Shown piece by piece: positions 44,070 through 56,288 of a stretch of DNA of 64,000 bases. Positions within the stretch are counted from its first letter, which is position 1. Each line of letters starts with the position of its first letter. The translations under genes were made by a program, and so were the position numbers. Location: positions 101,298,591 through 101,362,590 of the forward strand of contig CM073890.1 in NCBI GenBank assembly GCA_037176705.1, written 5' to 3'. This DNA comes from Molossus alvarezi. Lineage: Eukaryota; Chordata; Mammalia; Chiroptera; Molossidae. Under the pieces are notes generated by a model. The model saw only the letters and a list, made by a program, of their open reading frames with translations, was not told where the DNA came from and did not search any database.

Positions 44070-44760
44070 TTAATAATAGGAAAAGAGCAAAGGGAAGGCC
44101 AGACGTTACAGACATGTTCCTGCAAAACATTGGGGGAGAGCTCCCACAAAGGGAAGATAGACACCTGCCCAGTAAAGTTGGGATACCCTGGGGAAGGTGC
44201 TTGCTGTCAGTCACACCTCGGGACAGAGGTGCTGGCCAGAATGGGCATGGCCACTGCCATGCACAGCCATTTGGGAATGCATAATCCCCTAAACAAAGAA
44301 GTTTGCTCTCTTGGCATGTTAACTCCTGGCTTGCAGGGCCCTTTTGCTTTCTTGCTTATTTTGTTTTCACCCCTATAGCCCATGAGCATGTGGACTCCAG
44401 ATACAATGGTCTGATGGACTGCAACTAGCCTGATGCTGGACAGGACCCACTCCAACATGGAAGGGAAACTCTGGACACTGGCTCTGATTTTAGCTCTGCC
44501 GAAGCCCCAGCTGCACCTCTTCTGTGACTAGACTAAGGGAAATGGGACTTTGGAAACCCAGGGGTGTAATTCCATGGAAATAACGCTTTCTACTATATTG
44601 AATGCTCCCGTGGGGACCTCTGGAAATGTTTCCAGTGGTGTACCCCAAGAAGCCACTCCCACATGCAACAGGGTGGGGGGATTAACCCTTGAAGACCAAG
44701 AACTATTTACTAATAGTTTTAGGATCCCACAAAATTAGCCACATTAAGATTTCAGACTAA
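44070..44760. other. GC-elevated stretch of unknown origin
   Basis: About 700 bp noticeably richer in G+C than its flanks, with sharp edges to AT-rich DNA on both sides. Frames of 60-83 codons are present on both strands without recognisable domains. The abrupt composition suggests an inserted element (LTR or DNA transposon remnant), but I could not identify terminal repeats or a TSD. Confidence 0.35.
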
Positions 44761-45787
44761 CTTTTCCAATAAGTTGCAGAAAATTATTCAATATTATAAA
44801 TGCTATATTAGCTTAAAACTTGAGTATATCTCGATTTACATCAAGTGCTAATTTTATCTCTCAACTCTGGTCGCTGACCATGCCAATTTTTTTTTTGCTT
44901 TTATTATAAATATATAAAAAATTGCCTAAAACATTCAGATAATATAATATTCCTTTATAACTTTTGTTTTTTAAGAAAATGTGTGTGCACTTTGAATCTT
45001 TAGTAAGTTAAAGTGAAATGATAAAATATCTGTAATTGGCATTAAAAACAAGTTAATTAAGGCCAGTTAAAAAATCATATAACAAATAAGAAAAAGCTTC
45101 CCATGGAAAAATGATAAACAATATCTTATAGCAAAATAATTGAAGATTTCATTGACTATAAAAGATAATTCAGTTTGCTTTTACATGACATTTATGCATT
45201 TATTATATTAAACTTGAAAAGACCACACAGACTATAAAGATGATGAAAACTTGACAATACATTTATATGTAAAGCCTCAGTTTCTTTCAACCTTAATAAA
45301 TTATCATATTTCAAAAATGCAATTTATTTCCTCTCTGCAGGAATTGCCTCAAGTTTTTCATAACCTCTTTAAGGTAAAATCATTAAATATTAGTCAGAAT
45401 GGCAATTAAAATCCATAGCCTATCACTGACAACACCAAGTGTGTTTAGGGAGGCCAAAAACTTACACTGATTTTTAACATAAAAATAACTAGGCTAATAT
45501 TCTGATAAAGATTTATTCCTTCCCATGTATTTTCCATTGTTTTTTACTATACTATTCTATATGTGCAAAATATAAATAATGGCAGTTGTGTGTAACAGAT
45601 GTCATCATAAAATACAAGAAAAAAGAGGTTTCCGCTTTATTGTTTTGGATAAAACTACAAAGACATTATTTGTTATTTATTTTCAGGGAAAAAAAAACAT
45701 TTTGTCAGCCCATATATTGGCAAGAGAAAGTATTCCCATCACATGAATCAGTGACATAAACACTGTTATACATTAGAAAATTCTGTA
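44761..45787. other. Unique very AT-rich DNA
   Basis: Nothing recognisable. Confidence 0.5.
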
Positions 45788-45805
45788 GATTTATTCCTAC
45801 TTTTT

Positions 45806-45887
45806 GTTGTTGTGAATCTTCACCCGAGGATATTTCTCCACTGAATTTTAGAGAGTGGAAGGAAGTGTGTGTGTGTTTGTGTGTGTG

Positions 45888-45918
<31 letters not shown>

Positions 45919-46059
45919 TCAATGTAACAGAGACACACTGATTGGCTGCCTCCCACAGGATCCAGACTGGGGCTGGGGATCAAACCTGTAATCCAGGTAC
46001 GTGCCCTTGACTGGAATCAAACCCTCAGACCTCTAACCACTGAGCCAAACCACCCAGGG
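45806..46059 (-). mobile_element. Ves SINE, long-tail type, diverged
   Basis: Minus-strand copy; tail 'cttcacccgaggatatttct', an inserted (GT)n-like stretch (about 45865-45887), (GA)n, head ending 'gccaaaccacccagggt'. TSD gatttattcctacttttt (45788-45805) is similar to 46061-46078, with several differences, so it is older. Confidence 0.88.
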
Positions 46060-46078
46060 TGATTTATTCTAACTTTTA

Positions 46079-47150
46079 CCTGTAGGCCCTGATTTACTAG
46101 TTATCCTAATTTTTTTTTTTATTTCATTTAGACCAATTCTCTTTATTTGTTCTAATTTCATTTAACTCGGGGCAGGAAATCTTGATCCTCTCTAGAAAAG
46201 TGAACCATTGAAAAATAATACAATTGTCTCTCATAGTACAGATCTGACTTCCTCAGCTTCGCTGAATCTCTGCAACCTCAAAGTAGGGTTAGCGTCCAAT
46301 TCGATGTTTGCCTTTTTCATCATCTGTGAGATTGCCTGTTTTCTATCGTTTCAGAAAATTAAAAAAACCTTGATCGCCTGAACTTTTATAAACAATACAA
46401 AACACGAGTTAGAATCTTTTACCTCCAAGGGTTTCCCTTTACATTAACCTTTAGAGATACTTGAATTTATGGTAAGGAAACTGTGTTTTATAATAAAGAG
46501 ATACGCTGCTCCCCTGTAAATCTGCAAAAGTTGGCAACAACATTTATGTGATAAAATGAAAAGTAGCCCAAAGAAACACAGATTATTTTATATTCCTATC
46601 TACTTGTATTCTTATTAGAATAAATAGCGTGTTATTATTTAGGCTATTTTGCTTACTATTGTTTAAGGGTCTTTAAGAGTCCAGAATTACAACATTTGCC
46701 TAATCATACTGTTATTATTCTGGTTGCTTGTTTGTTTGGGTATTGTCTGTTTATTGAATAATATATTGTAAAATTTAGGACTTTTTATAACCTTGATTTA
46801 GAGAAATATAATTTGTGTAGCCATGGTTTGAGGACCACAAATCAAGGTGCTTCTTTTATTTTGAAGTGATGTAAAAAGTCAAGATATAATCTGGGGACTG
46901 GGCCTTCAGTCTTCAGCCTAGGCTTATCATTTATGTCTCTCCTGGGACAGCCTATCCTACAATAAATCACCTGAAGTGGGCGGCCTTTCTGATGTCACTC
47001 TTGGTGACATCAGTTACAGCTCTGACTTTACTTTTACAGTTATTAAGATTCATTCAAATGTGTCTCCCTGAACCTTCCCTATCTCCCATCTGTTTTCAAA
47101 TTAATCTCTTCTTGTTCTTGTTTTTCATTTTGGTATAAAATTCTCCACTT
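46079..47150. other. Unique AT-rich DNA
   Basis: Nothing recognisable. Confidence 0.5.
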
Positions 47151-47154
47151 AAAG

Positions 47155-47340
47155 TATGTGGACTCTAGAAAGAGTTTGTTTGAATTCTGGTTCTCCAAAT
47201 TATCAGACAAATGTTCTTGAACAAGATCTGACCTTTGTTTTCTCATATGTAAAGCAGGATACAGAATATGACCTCTCAGACTGTTTTGAGGAGAACATCG
47301 TGTTCAGTGTATGGCCCCTGGCATGTTGATTAAAAACAAG
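47155..47340 (+). repeat. MIR SINE
   Basis: Order 'gtggactctagaaagagttt', 'gtttgaattctggttctcca', 'ttcttgaacaagatctgacc', 'ttgttttctcatatgtaaag', 'ctgttttgaggagaac', 'tggcccctggcatgttgatt' follows the MIR consensus from the tRNA-related part through the core to the 3' end. Nearly full length. Confidence 0.65.
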
Positions 47341-47937
47341 GAATGCTTAATATATGATATATTCACCCCTTACCTCCCTGTCTTATACTTTCAACACCTA
47401 AACTTTTGTTGTATCTCTTTCATCCCATATATAAAAATTATAATTCATGGGTATAAAATATGGTAGCAAGGGATATTTTCAAAGTTTTGGACAATAGTGT
47501 TTTGGTAATTCATTGACTTAGTTCCTAGGATAGTACCGAAATGACTGAAAGATTTTTCAGTTAATTTCAGGAGACAGCAATATAAGCCTCTTAGCTACAA
47601 GATCTTTTTTAACCTGGTACAACAGCACTTTGAAATTAAATATCAGATTGTTGCTGGAATATGATTTTCCCAATTTTAATAAAGAAGGGAATAGTGATAT
47701 AAGAATTCAAAGGATTCAGTTACTTTTATTCTATCTCAGCAGGGTGTAGAGAATTTGCAAAAACTAAATAAAGAAGTAAGAGAAGTTAATAGAAATAATT
47801 TTCAAAACATTATCAGGAAAATACCGCTGATGAAAATTTTATTATTTTTTATTTTTAAATTAATTTATTTTTAATTGTTGAAAAATTTCAAAGTGAGCAA
47901 AGGAGAGTCAGATACTAGGCTATGGATGAAATAAATT
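47341..47937. other. Unique AT-rich DNA
   Basis: Nothing recognisable. Confidence 0.5.
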
Positions 47938-48905
47938 TGCTATCAACAGATGATCAAACTGATGATTAAAGACAAAAGGCAACCAACTGAATGGGAAAAG
48001 ATATTTACAAACAACTGCTCTGGAAAGGGGTAAATATCCAAAATATATAAAGAACTTATAGAACTCAACACTAAATAAACAACTCCATTAAAAAATAGGC
48101 AGAGGAGAACAGACACTTCTCCCAAAAAGACATACAGGTATATAAAAAGATTCTCAACTTCACTAGCTATTAGGGAAATGCAAATCAAAACTACACTTTT
48201 TAGAATGGCTATTATCAACAAGACAAGTACTCACAAGTGCTGGAGAGGTTGTAGAGAAAAAAGAACCCTCATTCACTGTTGGTGGGAATGTAAATTGGTA
48301 CAGCTACTGTGAAAAACAGAATGAAGTTACCTCAAAAAAATCAGTAGAGTTACCATATGACCCAACAATCCCTCTTCTGGGTATTTACTAGGAAAAAACT
48401 CAGAAACATTTATTGGTAAGAACTTATGTACCCCTATGTTCATTGAAGCATTATTCAGAGGGGCCAAAACATGAAAAAAAAAAAAAGTGTCCCTTGATAA
48501 ATGATTGGATAAAAATGTGGTCATATGTACAATGGAATACTACTCAGCCATAAAAAAGATGAAATACTGCCATTTGCAACAACATGAACTGGACTTTGAG
48601 AATATTATGCTATAAAAAATAAGTCCATCAGAAAAAGCTAAGAACCATATGATTTCACTCATATGTGGGATATAAAACTGAAACTCATACACTCAGATAA
48701 CAGGATGGTGGTTATCAGTGGTAAGGAGGGTGGGAGGTTGTGAATGATAAAGGAGGCCTAATTTATGGTGATGGAAGATGATTTGACTTTGGGTGGTGGG
48801 CCCACAAGGCAATGTACAGATCATGTGTCATAGAAATATACACTGAAACCTCTGTCATCTTATTAACCCCTGTCACCCCAATAAATTTAATTAAAAAAAT
48901 AATTT
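47938..48905 (+). mobile_element. Old 5'-truncated L1
   Basis: Plus-strand ORF2 C-terminal region in broken frames: 'gaatgggaaaagatatttac', 'ttcactgttggtgggaatgt' (the HCWWEC-region equivalent), 'ccatatgacccaacaatccc', 'gtacaatggaatactactca'. A 3'UTR ending 'caccccaataaatttaatta' follows. Several stops and indels; an A12-14 run interrupts at about 48474-48486. Older than the L1s at 11.0 and 50.4 kb. Confidence 0.85.
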
Positions 48906-50370
48906 AAATTGTTTGCACAGTGTAGTAATAGTAAATAATATCAGAACTTGATCTATAACTCAACTCTCTTAATATGCTGCCCTTATTCTTTCCAGTCCCA
49001 CCATGACATTGACACTGAAAGCTGCTAAGCCATCTAGGAATTGCCTTAGTGCCGGAGAACCCACATCTGAGAAATACAGACTGAAATGATGCTACTTCAG
49101 TCATTTCTCAAAGCATGTTCCAAGTGACAGCAGATCCCATGAGAAGTTTAATGGGAAACAGTAGTGACACCTTTGGCCCCTAAAAGCTTTAGGAAACACA
49201 AGTTATCCCTGACAAGAGTCTCTCCTTGACTAAATGTTGGACATGTTCTTCTGAACTCCCTTTTGACTAGTCCCAACCTTGGACTTTCCTGTTTTTCTTT
49301 AAGTCTAGTTCTAGAAACAGTCAAGGTAAATCACTTTAGTAAGTATCTTCACCCTTGATACGCGGTCAAATTCCTCATCCCTCACTCTTGGTATCTGATC
49401 ACTCTGGCCTGCCTTTCGTGAGAATTCTGTTAGTCAGTTTACCCAGAATTCCTCCTTACCCCTGGGGTTTCCTCTTAGTAAATGTCTGGACGTCAACGCC
49501 CACCCTGCTCCTTGGCTACACATCCCCATGCTCTATTTAAAACGTGGCCCAGTTCAGGGCTGAGATATTTATTTCATTTTTTATTTTTCTGAATAATATC
49601 TGCTCTCACTGCTTAAACATCTACCCTCTTTTCTCTTTGATAGCCTCCACTGTTTGCATCAGTATGTTAAGAGATCAGAAGCATCTTGAAATAAATAAAA
49701 CCACTGAAATTGCTACAACTCCTTAGTTATTATGAGTACCACTTGTTTATTTTGCACACATATTTAATTAACAACCTAGACATCATTGCATTACAGAACG
49801 TGCTTTGAAAAATGCATCGTTATAACAGTTCCCCATGATGATGAGAGTCGAACAGGCTCAGATGGAGAAAAAGTTAGCATTTCTCTAACTTCTGGTCTTA
49901 GCAATGATTTCCTTAAAGCAGTTGGCATTTTCCTCGAACCTATGAACTGACAGATTAGTTTTACTTACTGAAATACTTTTTTTGAAAATATTCAAGTGAT
50001 GTATTATGAATAAAATACACAACCTTGAAATCAGTTAACAAGTCACCCTTAAAACACATGCGGTGATGTGTGTATTATATTTAAAGGCAACATTTTAAAG
50101 CAAGTCTATGGGGACTTATAAATACGTAAACACTCCAGGCTGACCCATAAAGCTAACCTTCACTTATTTAAAAAATGTATTTTCCTCTTGAACCATCAAT
50201 ATTTAAAATTTATTTTCACATGGCATCATTTAGATGAATATTCTCAAGTGTCTCTGACATCACTGTGTCATAATTCAACATCATTCAAATACAGGCCCTC
50301 TAGTGTAGTGATGGTGATATTACATCTGGCTTTACTATATTTTTGGTGCCGTGAAATGAATCCTAGATTT
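48906..50370. other. 1.5 kb of unique DNA
   Basis: No gene or repeat recognised. Confidence 0.5.
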
Positions 50371-50386
50371 AAAATCAGGACAGGAG
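50371..50386. repeat. L1 target-site duplication, left copy
   Basis: AAAATCAGGACAGGAG, exact match to 56273-56288. Confidence 0.95.
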
Positions 50387-51290
50387 AAAAAAAATGGCGG
50401 CAAAGTGAATGGAGCGACCCAGACCGTCTCCCAAGACCAAACTGGATTTACAACGAAAATAAAGGCAAACCGTCAGGAAAGGGCAGCCGCAAGACATCTT
50501 GGAGGACCACTTAACCAGAAACACCCACTCAGTCCTGGTAGGCTTGCGAGGACCGGAGAGGGGACCGAGAGCCCAGGGTCCGCAGCGGCTTGTGGAGGGG
50601 CCAGGGAACTAGACAGGAGCTAATTCTACCGTCTTTCTTCCCACCGTGCAAGGCCCTGGAAACTCTGTAGCCGGCTCAACTCTCCGCTGAAGCCGCACAG
50701 ACTCGCAGACCCCAGGGAACTCCGCGGGACCAGGGAACTCGGCGGGACCGGGGAACGCAGCGGAAAGTTAATTCTACCGGCTCCCTTCCCGCCCTGCACG
50801 GCCCTGGAAACTCTGTAGCCGGCTCAACTCTCCGCTGAAGCCGCACAGACTCGTGGCCCCCAGGGAACTCCGCGGGACCGGGGAACTCAGCGGGAAGTTA
50901 ATCCTACTGTCTCCCTTGCCACCCTGCATGGGCCCTGGGAACTCTGTAGCCAGCTAAACTCTCCACTGGAGCCGCACAGACTCGAGGGCCCCAGGGAACT
51001 CAGCTGGACCAGGGAACACAGTGGGACCAGGGAACTCCACGGGACCAGGGAACTCAGCGGGAAATTATTCCCACCGCCTCCCTTGCCACCCTGCATGGGC
51101 CCTCGTAATGCTATAGCCTGCTAAGCTCTCAGCTGGAGCCACACAGACTCCCGGAGAACAGGGGACTTGGCGGGATTAAAGTGGGTCCTCCCTGGTGCAT
51201 CCAAACCCAGGAGAGGGAGCCACAAACAGCAAAACACCAACACCCACTGGGAAAACTTGGCAGACTCCAAAGCCCACTGTGATAACGAAA
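50387..51290 (+). promoter_or_regulatory. L1 5'UTR / internal promoter
   Basis: GC- and CpG-rich leader. The start carries AAAATGGCGGC (50392-50402), a YY1-type site in the position where L1 promoters need it to set the start site (family knowledge). Tandem monomers fill 50621 to about 51180. It is not recognisably homologous to the HAL1 5'UTR at 7870-8776. Confidence 0.7.
50621..51180 (+). repeat. Nested tandem monomers in the L1 5'UTR
   Basis: Four monomers start at 50621, 50769, 50899 and about 51066, each opening with a taattctacc-like phrase and sharing a core of about 95-100 bp (…ccctggaaactctgtagccg…ccgcacagactc…). Monomer lengths of 148, 130 and 167 bp differ by about 18 bp steps. 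The reason is that each ends in a variable number of an 18-bp subunit (gggaccagggaactcagc type): three, two, four and about one copy. Confidence 0.85.
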
Positions 51291-52193
51291 ATGGTGAGAA
51301 ACAGAAACAAAAGCCAAATGAAAGATCAAGAGACCTCTACAGAAGATGAAATAAATGAGGTGCAGTTAAGCAAGTTAACAGAACTAGAATTTAGAGCCAT
51401 GATGTTGCGGAAGCTTAACAGCATGTGTAAGGACATGAGCAACATGAGTAAAGACATAGAAATGTTGAAAATAAACCATCTGGAAATGAAAAACCAACAG
51501 GAAGAAATGAAGAATGACATATCAGAAATGAAAAACACACTGGAAGGTCTAAAAAGCAGAGTAGGGGAAGCTGAGGACCGGATCAGTGAATTAGAAGACA
51601 GGCTAGAAGAAATCAACCAATCAGAAAACCAAAAGGAAAAAAAGATTAAAAAACAAGAAGAGAGCTTAAGAGAATTGTGGGACAACTGGAAACGTAATAA
51701 TATTCGTATCATAGGAGTCCCTGAAGAAGAAGAAAGTAAGCGAGGGCTAGAGAATATATTCAAAGAAATAGTGACAGAAAACTTCCCTAATTTGGTGAAG
51801 GAAGAAGGCATTCAAGTTCAAGAAGCTCAGAGAGCCCCAAGTAAGAAGAACCCAAACAGGCCCACACCAAGACACATAGTAATCAAACTGCCAAAAATTA
51901 AAGACAAAGAGAGAATCCTAAAGGCAGCAAGAGATAAGCAACAGGTTACCTACAAAGAAAACCCCATAAGGCTCTCAGCTGACTTCTCAACAGAAACATT
52001 ATAGGCCTGAAGGGAGTGGTATGAAGTAATCAAGGTCATGAAAAACAAGGATCTCAATCCAAGACTACTCTACCCAGCAAGGCTATCGTTCAAAATAGAA
52101 GGTCAAATAAAGAGCTTCCCAGACAAAATAAGGCTAAGGGAGTACATTAGCACCAAACCAGCACTGCAAGAAATGTTAAAAGGACTGCTGTAA
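51291..52193 (+). pseudogene. L1 ORF1, 300 codons with two nonsense codons
   Basis: Would encode the L1 ORF1p RNA-binding chaperone. The start MVRNRNKSQM aligns with the HAL1 start. It has a coiled coil with clear heptads (about 30-130), then an RRM with NIRIIGVP and HIVIKL. The C-terminal domain is cut by TAG at 52002-52004 and TGA at 52008-52010, just after the SADFSTETL segment, where relatives continue with QARREW. Downstream sequence stays in frame to the TAA at 52191. A truncated protein lacking the C-terminal domain would not support retrotransposition. Confidence 0.92.
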
Positions 52194-52238
52194 TTACCAG
52201 GAGAAATGGGAAGAAAAATAGAACCACACTAAACAAAA

Positions 52239-55200
52239 ATGGCAATAAATAAGTACATATCAATAACCACCTTAAATATAAATGGACTGAATGCTCCCAT
52301 AAAAAGACACAGAGTAGCTGATTGGATAAGAAAGCAAGACTCATCTATATGCTGTTTACAAGAGACCCACCTCACAACAAAAGACTCACATAGATTGAAA
52401 GTGAAGGGATGGAAAAAAAATCTTTCAAGCAAATGGAAAAGAAAAAAAAGCTGGGGTAGCAATACTGATATCTGATAAAATAGACTTCAGATTGAAGGCC
52501 ATAACTAGAGACAAAGAAGCCCACTACATAATATTGAAAGGATCTATCCAACAGGAAGATATAACCTTGATAAACATATATGCGCCCAATATAGGAGCAC
52601 CAAAATATATTAAAAAACTATTGGAGGACTTCAAAGGAGAAATCGATAGCAATACAATCATAACAGGGGACTTCAACACCCCGCTCACATCACTGGATAG
52701 ATCGTCTAGACAAAAAATTAGCAAGGAAACAGAGACTCTAAATGAAGCACTAGACCAAATGGATTTAATAGATATCTACAGAGAACTACACCCCAAAACT
52801 ACAGAATTCACATCCTTCTCAAGTGCACATGGAACATTCTCAAAGATAGACCACATGTTAGGGCACAAACTAAGTCTCTACAAGTTCAAGAAGATTGAAA
52901 TTATAACAAGCATCTTCTCAGACCACAATGGTATGAAACTAGAAATCAATTGCAAGAAGAACATACAAAGACATTTTAACACATGGAAGCTAAATAGAAT
53001 GTTATTAAACAATGAATGGGTCACCGAGGAAATCAAGGAAGAAATCAAAAACTTCCTGGAAACCAATGAAAATGAGGACACAACAATACAAAATCTATGG
53101 GATGCAGCAAAAGCAGTTCTGAGAGGGAAGTTCATAGCACTACAGGCCTACCTCAAAAAAGAAGAAAAATCTCTAATAGACTACCTAACCTCACAACTTA
53201 AAGAACTAGAGAGTAAACAAAAATAAAACCCCAGAGCAAGTAGAAGAAAGGAAATAGTAAGGATCAGAGCAGAAATAAATGACATAGAGACCAAAAAAAC
53301 AATCCAGAGGATCAATAAAATAAAGAGCTGGTTTTTCAAAAAGATAAACAAGATTGATGGACCCTTAGCTAGACTAACCAAGAAACAAAGAGAGAGAACC
53401 CAAATACATAAAATCAGAAATGAAACAGGAGAGATAACAACTGACCCTACAGAAATACAAAAGATCGTTAACAACTACTGTGAAAAATTATACGGCAACA
53501 AATTCGAAAATCTAAGCGAAATGGACAAATTTCTAGAAACACATAGTCTCCCAACACTGGATCAGATAGAGATTGAAAACTTGAACAGACCAAAAACAAC
53601 AGAAGAAATTGAAGATGTAATCAAGACTCTTCCAGCAAACAAAAGCCCAGGCCCGGATGGCTTCACAGGGGAGTTTTACCGAACATTCAAAGAAGAACTA
53701 ATACCCATTCTCCTCAAACTATTTCAAAAAATTCAAGAAGAAGGAAGACTTCCAAACTCGTTTTATGAAGCCAGCATAACTCTAATTCCAAAACCAGAAA
53801 AAGACACAACAAAGAAAGAAAACTACAGGCCAATATCCCTGATGAACATAGATGCCAAAATCCTGAACAAAATACTAGCAAATCGAATCCAGCAATACAC
53901 CAGAAAAATTATCCACCATGACCAGTTGGGATTCATCCCAGGGATGCAAGGCTGGTACAATATTCGCAAATCCATAAATGTGATACACCACATAAATAAA
54001 TTGAAGAATAAAACCCACATGATCATATCAATAGATGCTGAAAAAGCCTTTGACAAAATCCAGCATCCATTTCTGATAAAAATGCTCAGCAGTGTGGGAA
54101 TTGAGGGATCATACCTAGACATAATAAAGGCCATATATGAAAGACCTACAGCCAACATCATACTCAATGGGCAAAAACTAAAAGCATTTCCCTTAAGAAC
54201 AGGAACAAGGCAAGGATGCCCACTTTCGCCACTCCTATTTAACATAGTACTGGAAGTCTTAGCCACAGCAATCAGACAGGAAGAAAAAATAAAAGGGATC
54301 CAAATTGGAAAGGAGGAAGTGAAATTGTCATTATTTGCAGATGACATGATACTGTACATAGAAAACCCCAAAGACTCCACCAAAAGCTTACTAGACTTAA
54401 TAAATGAATTTGGCAAAGTAGCAGGATACAAAATTAACGTCAAGAAATCGATGGCATTCTTATACACCAATGATGAACTCACAGAAAGAGAAACTAAGCA
54501 AACAATCCCATTTACCATTGTGGCAAAAAAATTACGATACCTAGGAATAAACTTAACCAAAGAGATAAAGGACCTATTCGCAGAAAACTACAGGTCTTTG
54601 AAAAAAGAAATAGAGCAAGATGTAAAAAAGTGGAAGAACATACCCTGTTCATGGATTGGGAGAATTAACATCATTAAAATGTCCATATTACCCAAAGCAA
54701 TCTATAGATTCAACGCAATCCCCATCAAAATACCAACGGCATACTTCAAAGAATTAGAACAATTACTTCAAAAGTTCATATGGAACCGAAAAAGGCCTCG
54801 AATAGCCACAGCAATCTTGAAAAGGAAGAACAAAGTTGGAGGGATCACAATACCAGATTTCAGGTTATACTACAAAGCCACCATAATCAAAACAGCCTGG
54901 TACTGGCACAAGAACAGGTATATAGACCAGTGGAACAGAATAGAGAACCCAGAAATGGACCCTAGGCAATATGCTTAGTTAATATTTGACAAAGGTGGCA
55001 AGAGCATACAGTGGAGTAAGGACAGCCTCTTTAATAAATGGTGCTGGGAAAATTGGACAGCTACTTGCCGAAAAATGAAACTAGACCATCAACTTATACC
55101 CTACACCAAAATAAACTCAAAATGGATAAAAGACTTAAATGTAACTCATGAATCCATAAAAATCCTAGAGGAGACTGTGGGCAACAAAATCTCAGACATC

Positions 55201-56064
55201 ATACGCAGCAGAATTTTTACTGACACATCACCTAAGGCAATGGAAACAAAGGAGAAAATGAACACATGGGACTACATCAAACTCAAAAGCTTCTGCACAG
55301 CGAAAGATACAATCATCAAAACGGAAAGGCTACCCACTGTATGGGAGAGCATAATTGCCAATGATATATCAGATAAGGGGTTAATTTCCAATACAAATAG
55401 AGTGCTCATACAACTCCACAAAAGGAAGACAAAGAATCCAATTAAAAAATGGGCAGAGGAACTAAATAGACACCTCTCCAAACAAGACATACAAATGGCT
55501 AAGAGACATATGAAGAAATGTTCATCATCACTAATCATCAGAGAGATGCAAATCAAAACAACAATGAGGTATCACCTCACACCTGTCAGAATGGCCGCCA
55601 TCAACAAATCATCAAACAACAAGTGTTGGCGAGGGTGTGGAGAAAAGGGGACTCTAGTACACTGTTGGTGGGAATGCAGACTGGTGCAGCCACTATGGAA
55701 AACAATATGGTGTCACCTCAAAAAATTAAAAATTGATCTCCCATTTGACCCAGTGATCCCACTTCTAGGAATATACCCTACGAAGCATAAAACACCAATC
55801 AGAATGAATATATGTACCCCCATCTTTGTAGCAGCACTATTTACAATCGCTAAGATCTGGAAACAGCCCAAGTGCCCATCAGTAGACAAATGGATTAAAA
55901 AGCTGTGGTACATATACACAATGGAGTACTACGCAGCGGTAAGAAAGAAAGATCTCTTATCCTTTGAGACTACATGGAGGGACCTGGAAAGTATCATCCT
56001 AAGTGAAACAAGCCAAACAGAGAAAGACAAATTTCATATGATCTCACTGATTTGTGGAATATAA
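52239..56064 (+). pseudogene. L1 ORF2 (endonuclease-reverse transcriptase), three lesions
   Basis: Full extent corresponds to about 1274 residues, against 1275 in human ORF2p. Endonuclease residues are all visible: N13 (LNING), E42 (QETH), Y114, D144/N146 (GDFN), D204 (IDH), D228/H229 (SDH). The reverse transcriptase has D599 and FADD (D701/D702; 54334-54345). The C-terminal CX3CX7HX4C motif is at C1129, C1133, H1141, C1146. Lesions: one extra A in the A8 run at 52413-52420 (frame +1), TAA at 53224-53226 (codon 329) and TAG at 54976-54978 (codon 913). The catalytic residues are intact; only the reading frame is broken. Confidence 0.95.
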
Positions 56065-56170
56065 TGAACATAACAGTTTGAGGACAATCCCCTAAGGAGT
56101 GGCGAGGTGAGAGAGGGATGAACCACAGAACTTATATGCATGTATGCATGAACAGTGGACATGGACAACA

Positions 56171-56222
56171 ATCTGGGGAAGGGGCAGGGAGGGAAGGGGG
56201 AGGGGGGAATCAGTGGGGGAAA
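56171..56222 (+). other. G-rich tract in L1 3'UTR, G-quadruplex candidate
   Basis: Sense strand has at least six G-runs in about 50 nt (GGGGAAGGGGCAGGGAGGG and onward to GTGGGGG). Position and composition match the tracts at 6624-6665 and 11064-11109. Confidence 0.7.
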
Positions 56223-56272
56223 AAAGGAGAATCATTTGTAACAAAAATTAATCAATTAAAAAAAAATAAAAT

Positions 56273-56288
56273 AAAATCAGGACAGGAG
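56273..56288. repeat. L1 target-site duplication, right copy
   Basis: Exact repeat of 50371-50386, directly after the A-rich tail. Confidence 0.95.

Larger units (their letters stand above)
50387..56272 (+). mobile_element. Full-length L1 retrotransposon (inactive)
   Basis: 5.89 kb, plus strand, with a perfect 16-bp TSD. Layout: 5'UTR of about 904 bp with tandem monomers, ORF1 (51291-52193), a 45-bp spacer, ORF2 (52239-56064), a 3'UTR with G-rich tract and an A-rich tail. The 5' end begins at the family-typical ATGGCGGC motif, so the copy is complete. Two nonsense codons in ORF1, and two nonsense codons plus one single-base insertion in ORF2, make it incapable of autonomous movement. The exact TSD says the insertion is not old. 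Confidence 0.95.

Noticed and set aside
51326..51811. 161-codon minus-strand open frame
   Set aside because: Antisense shadow of the L1 ORF1 coiled coil.
53823..54560. 245-codon minus-strand open frame
   Set aside because: Antisense shadow of the reverse transcriptase region of L1 ORF2.
52239..56064. L1 ORF2 as a functional coding sequence
   Set aside because: Two in-frame stops and one frameshift are present, so it is reported as a pseudogene despite intact catalytic residues.
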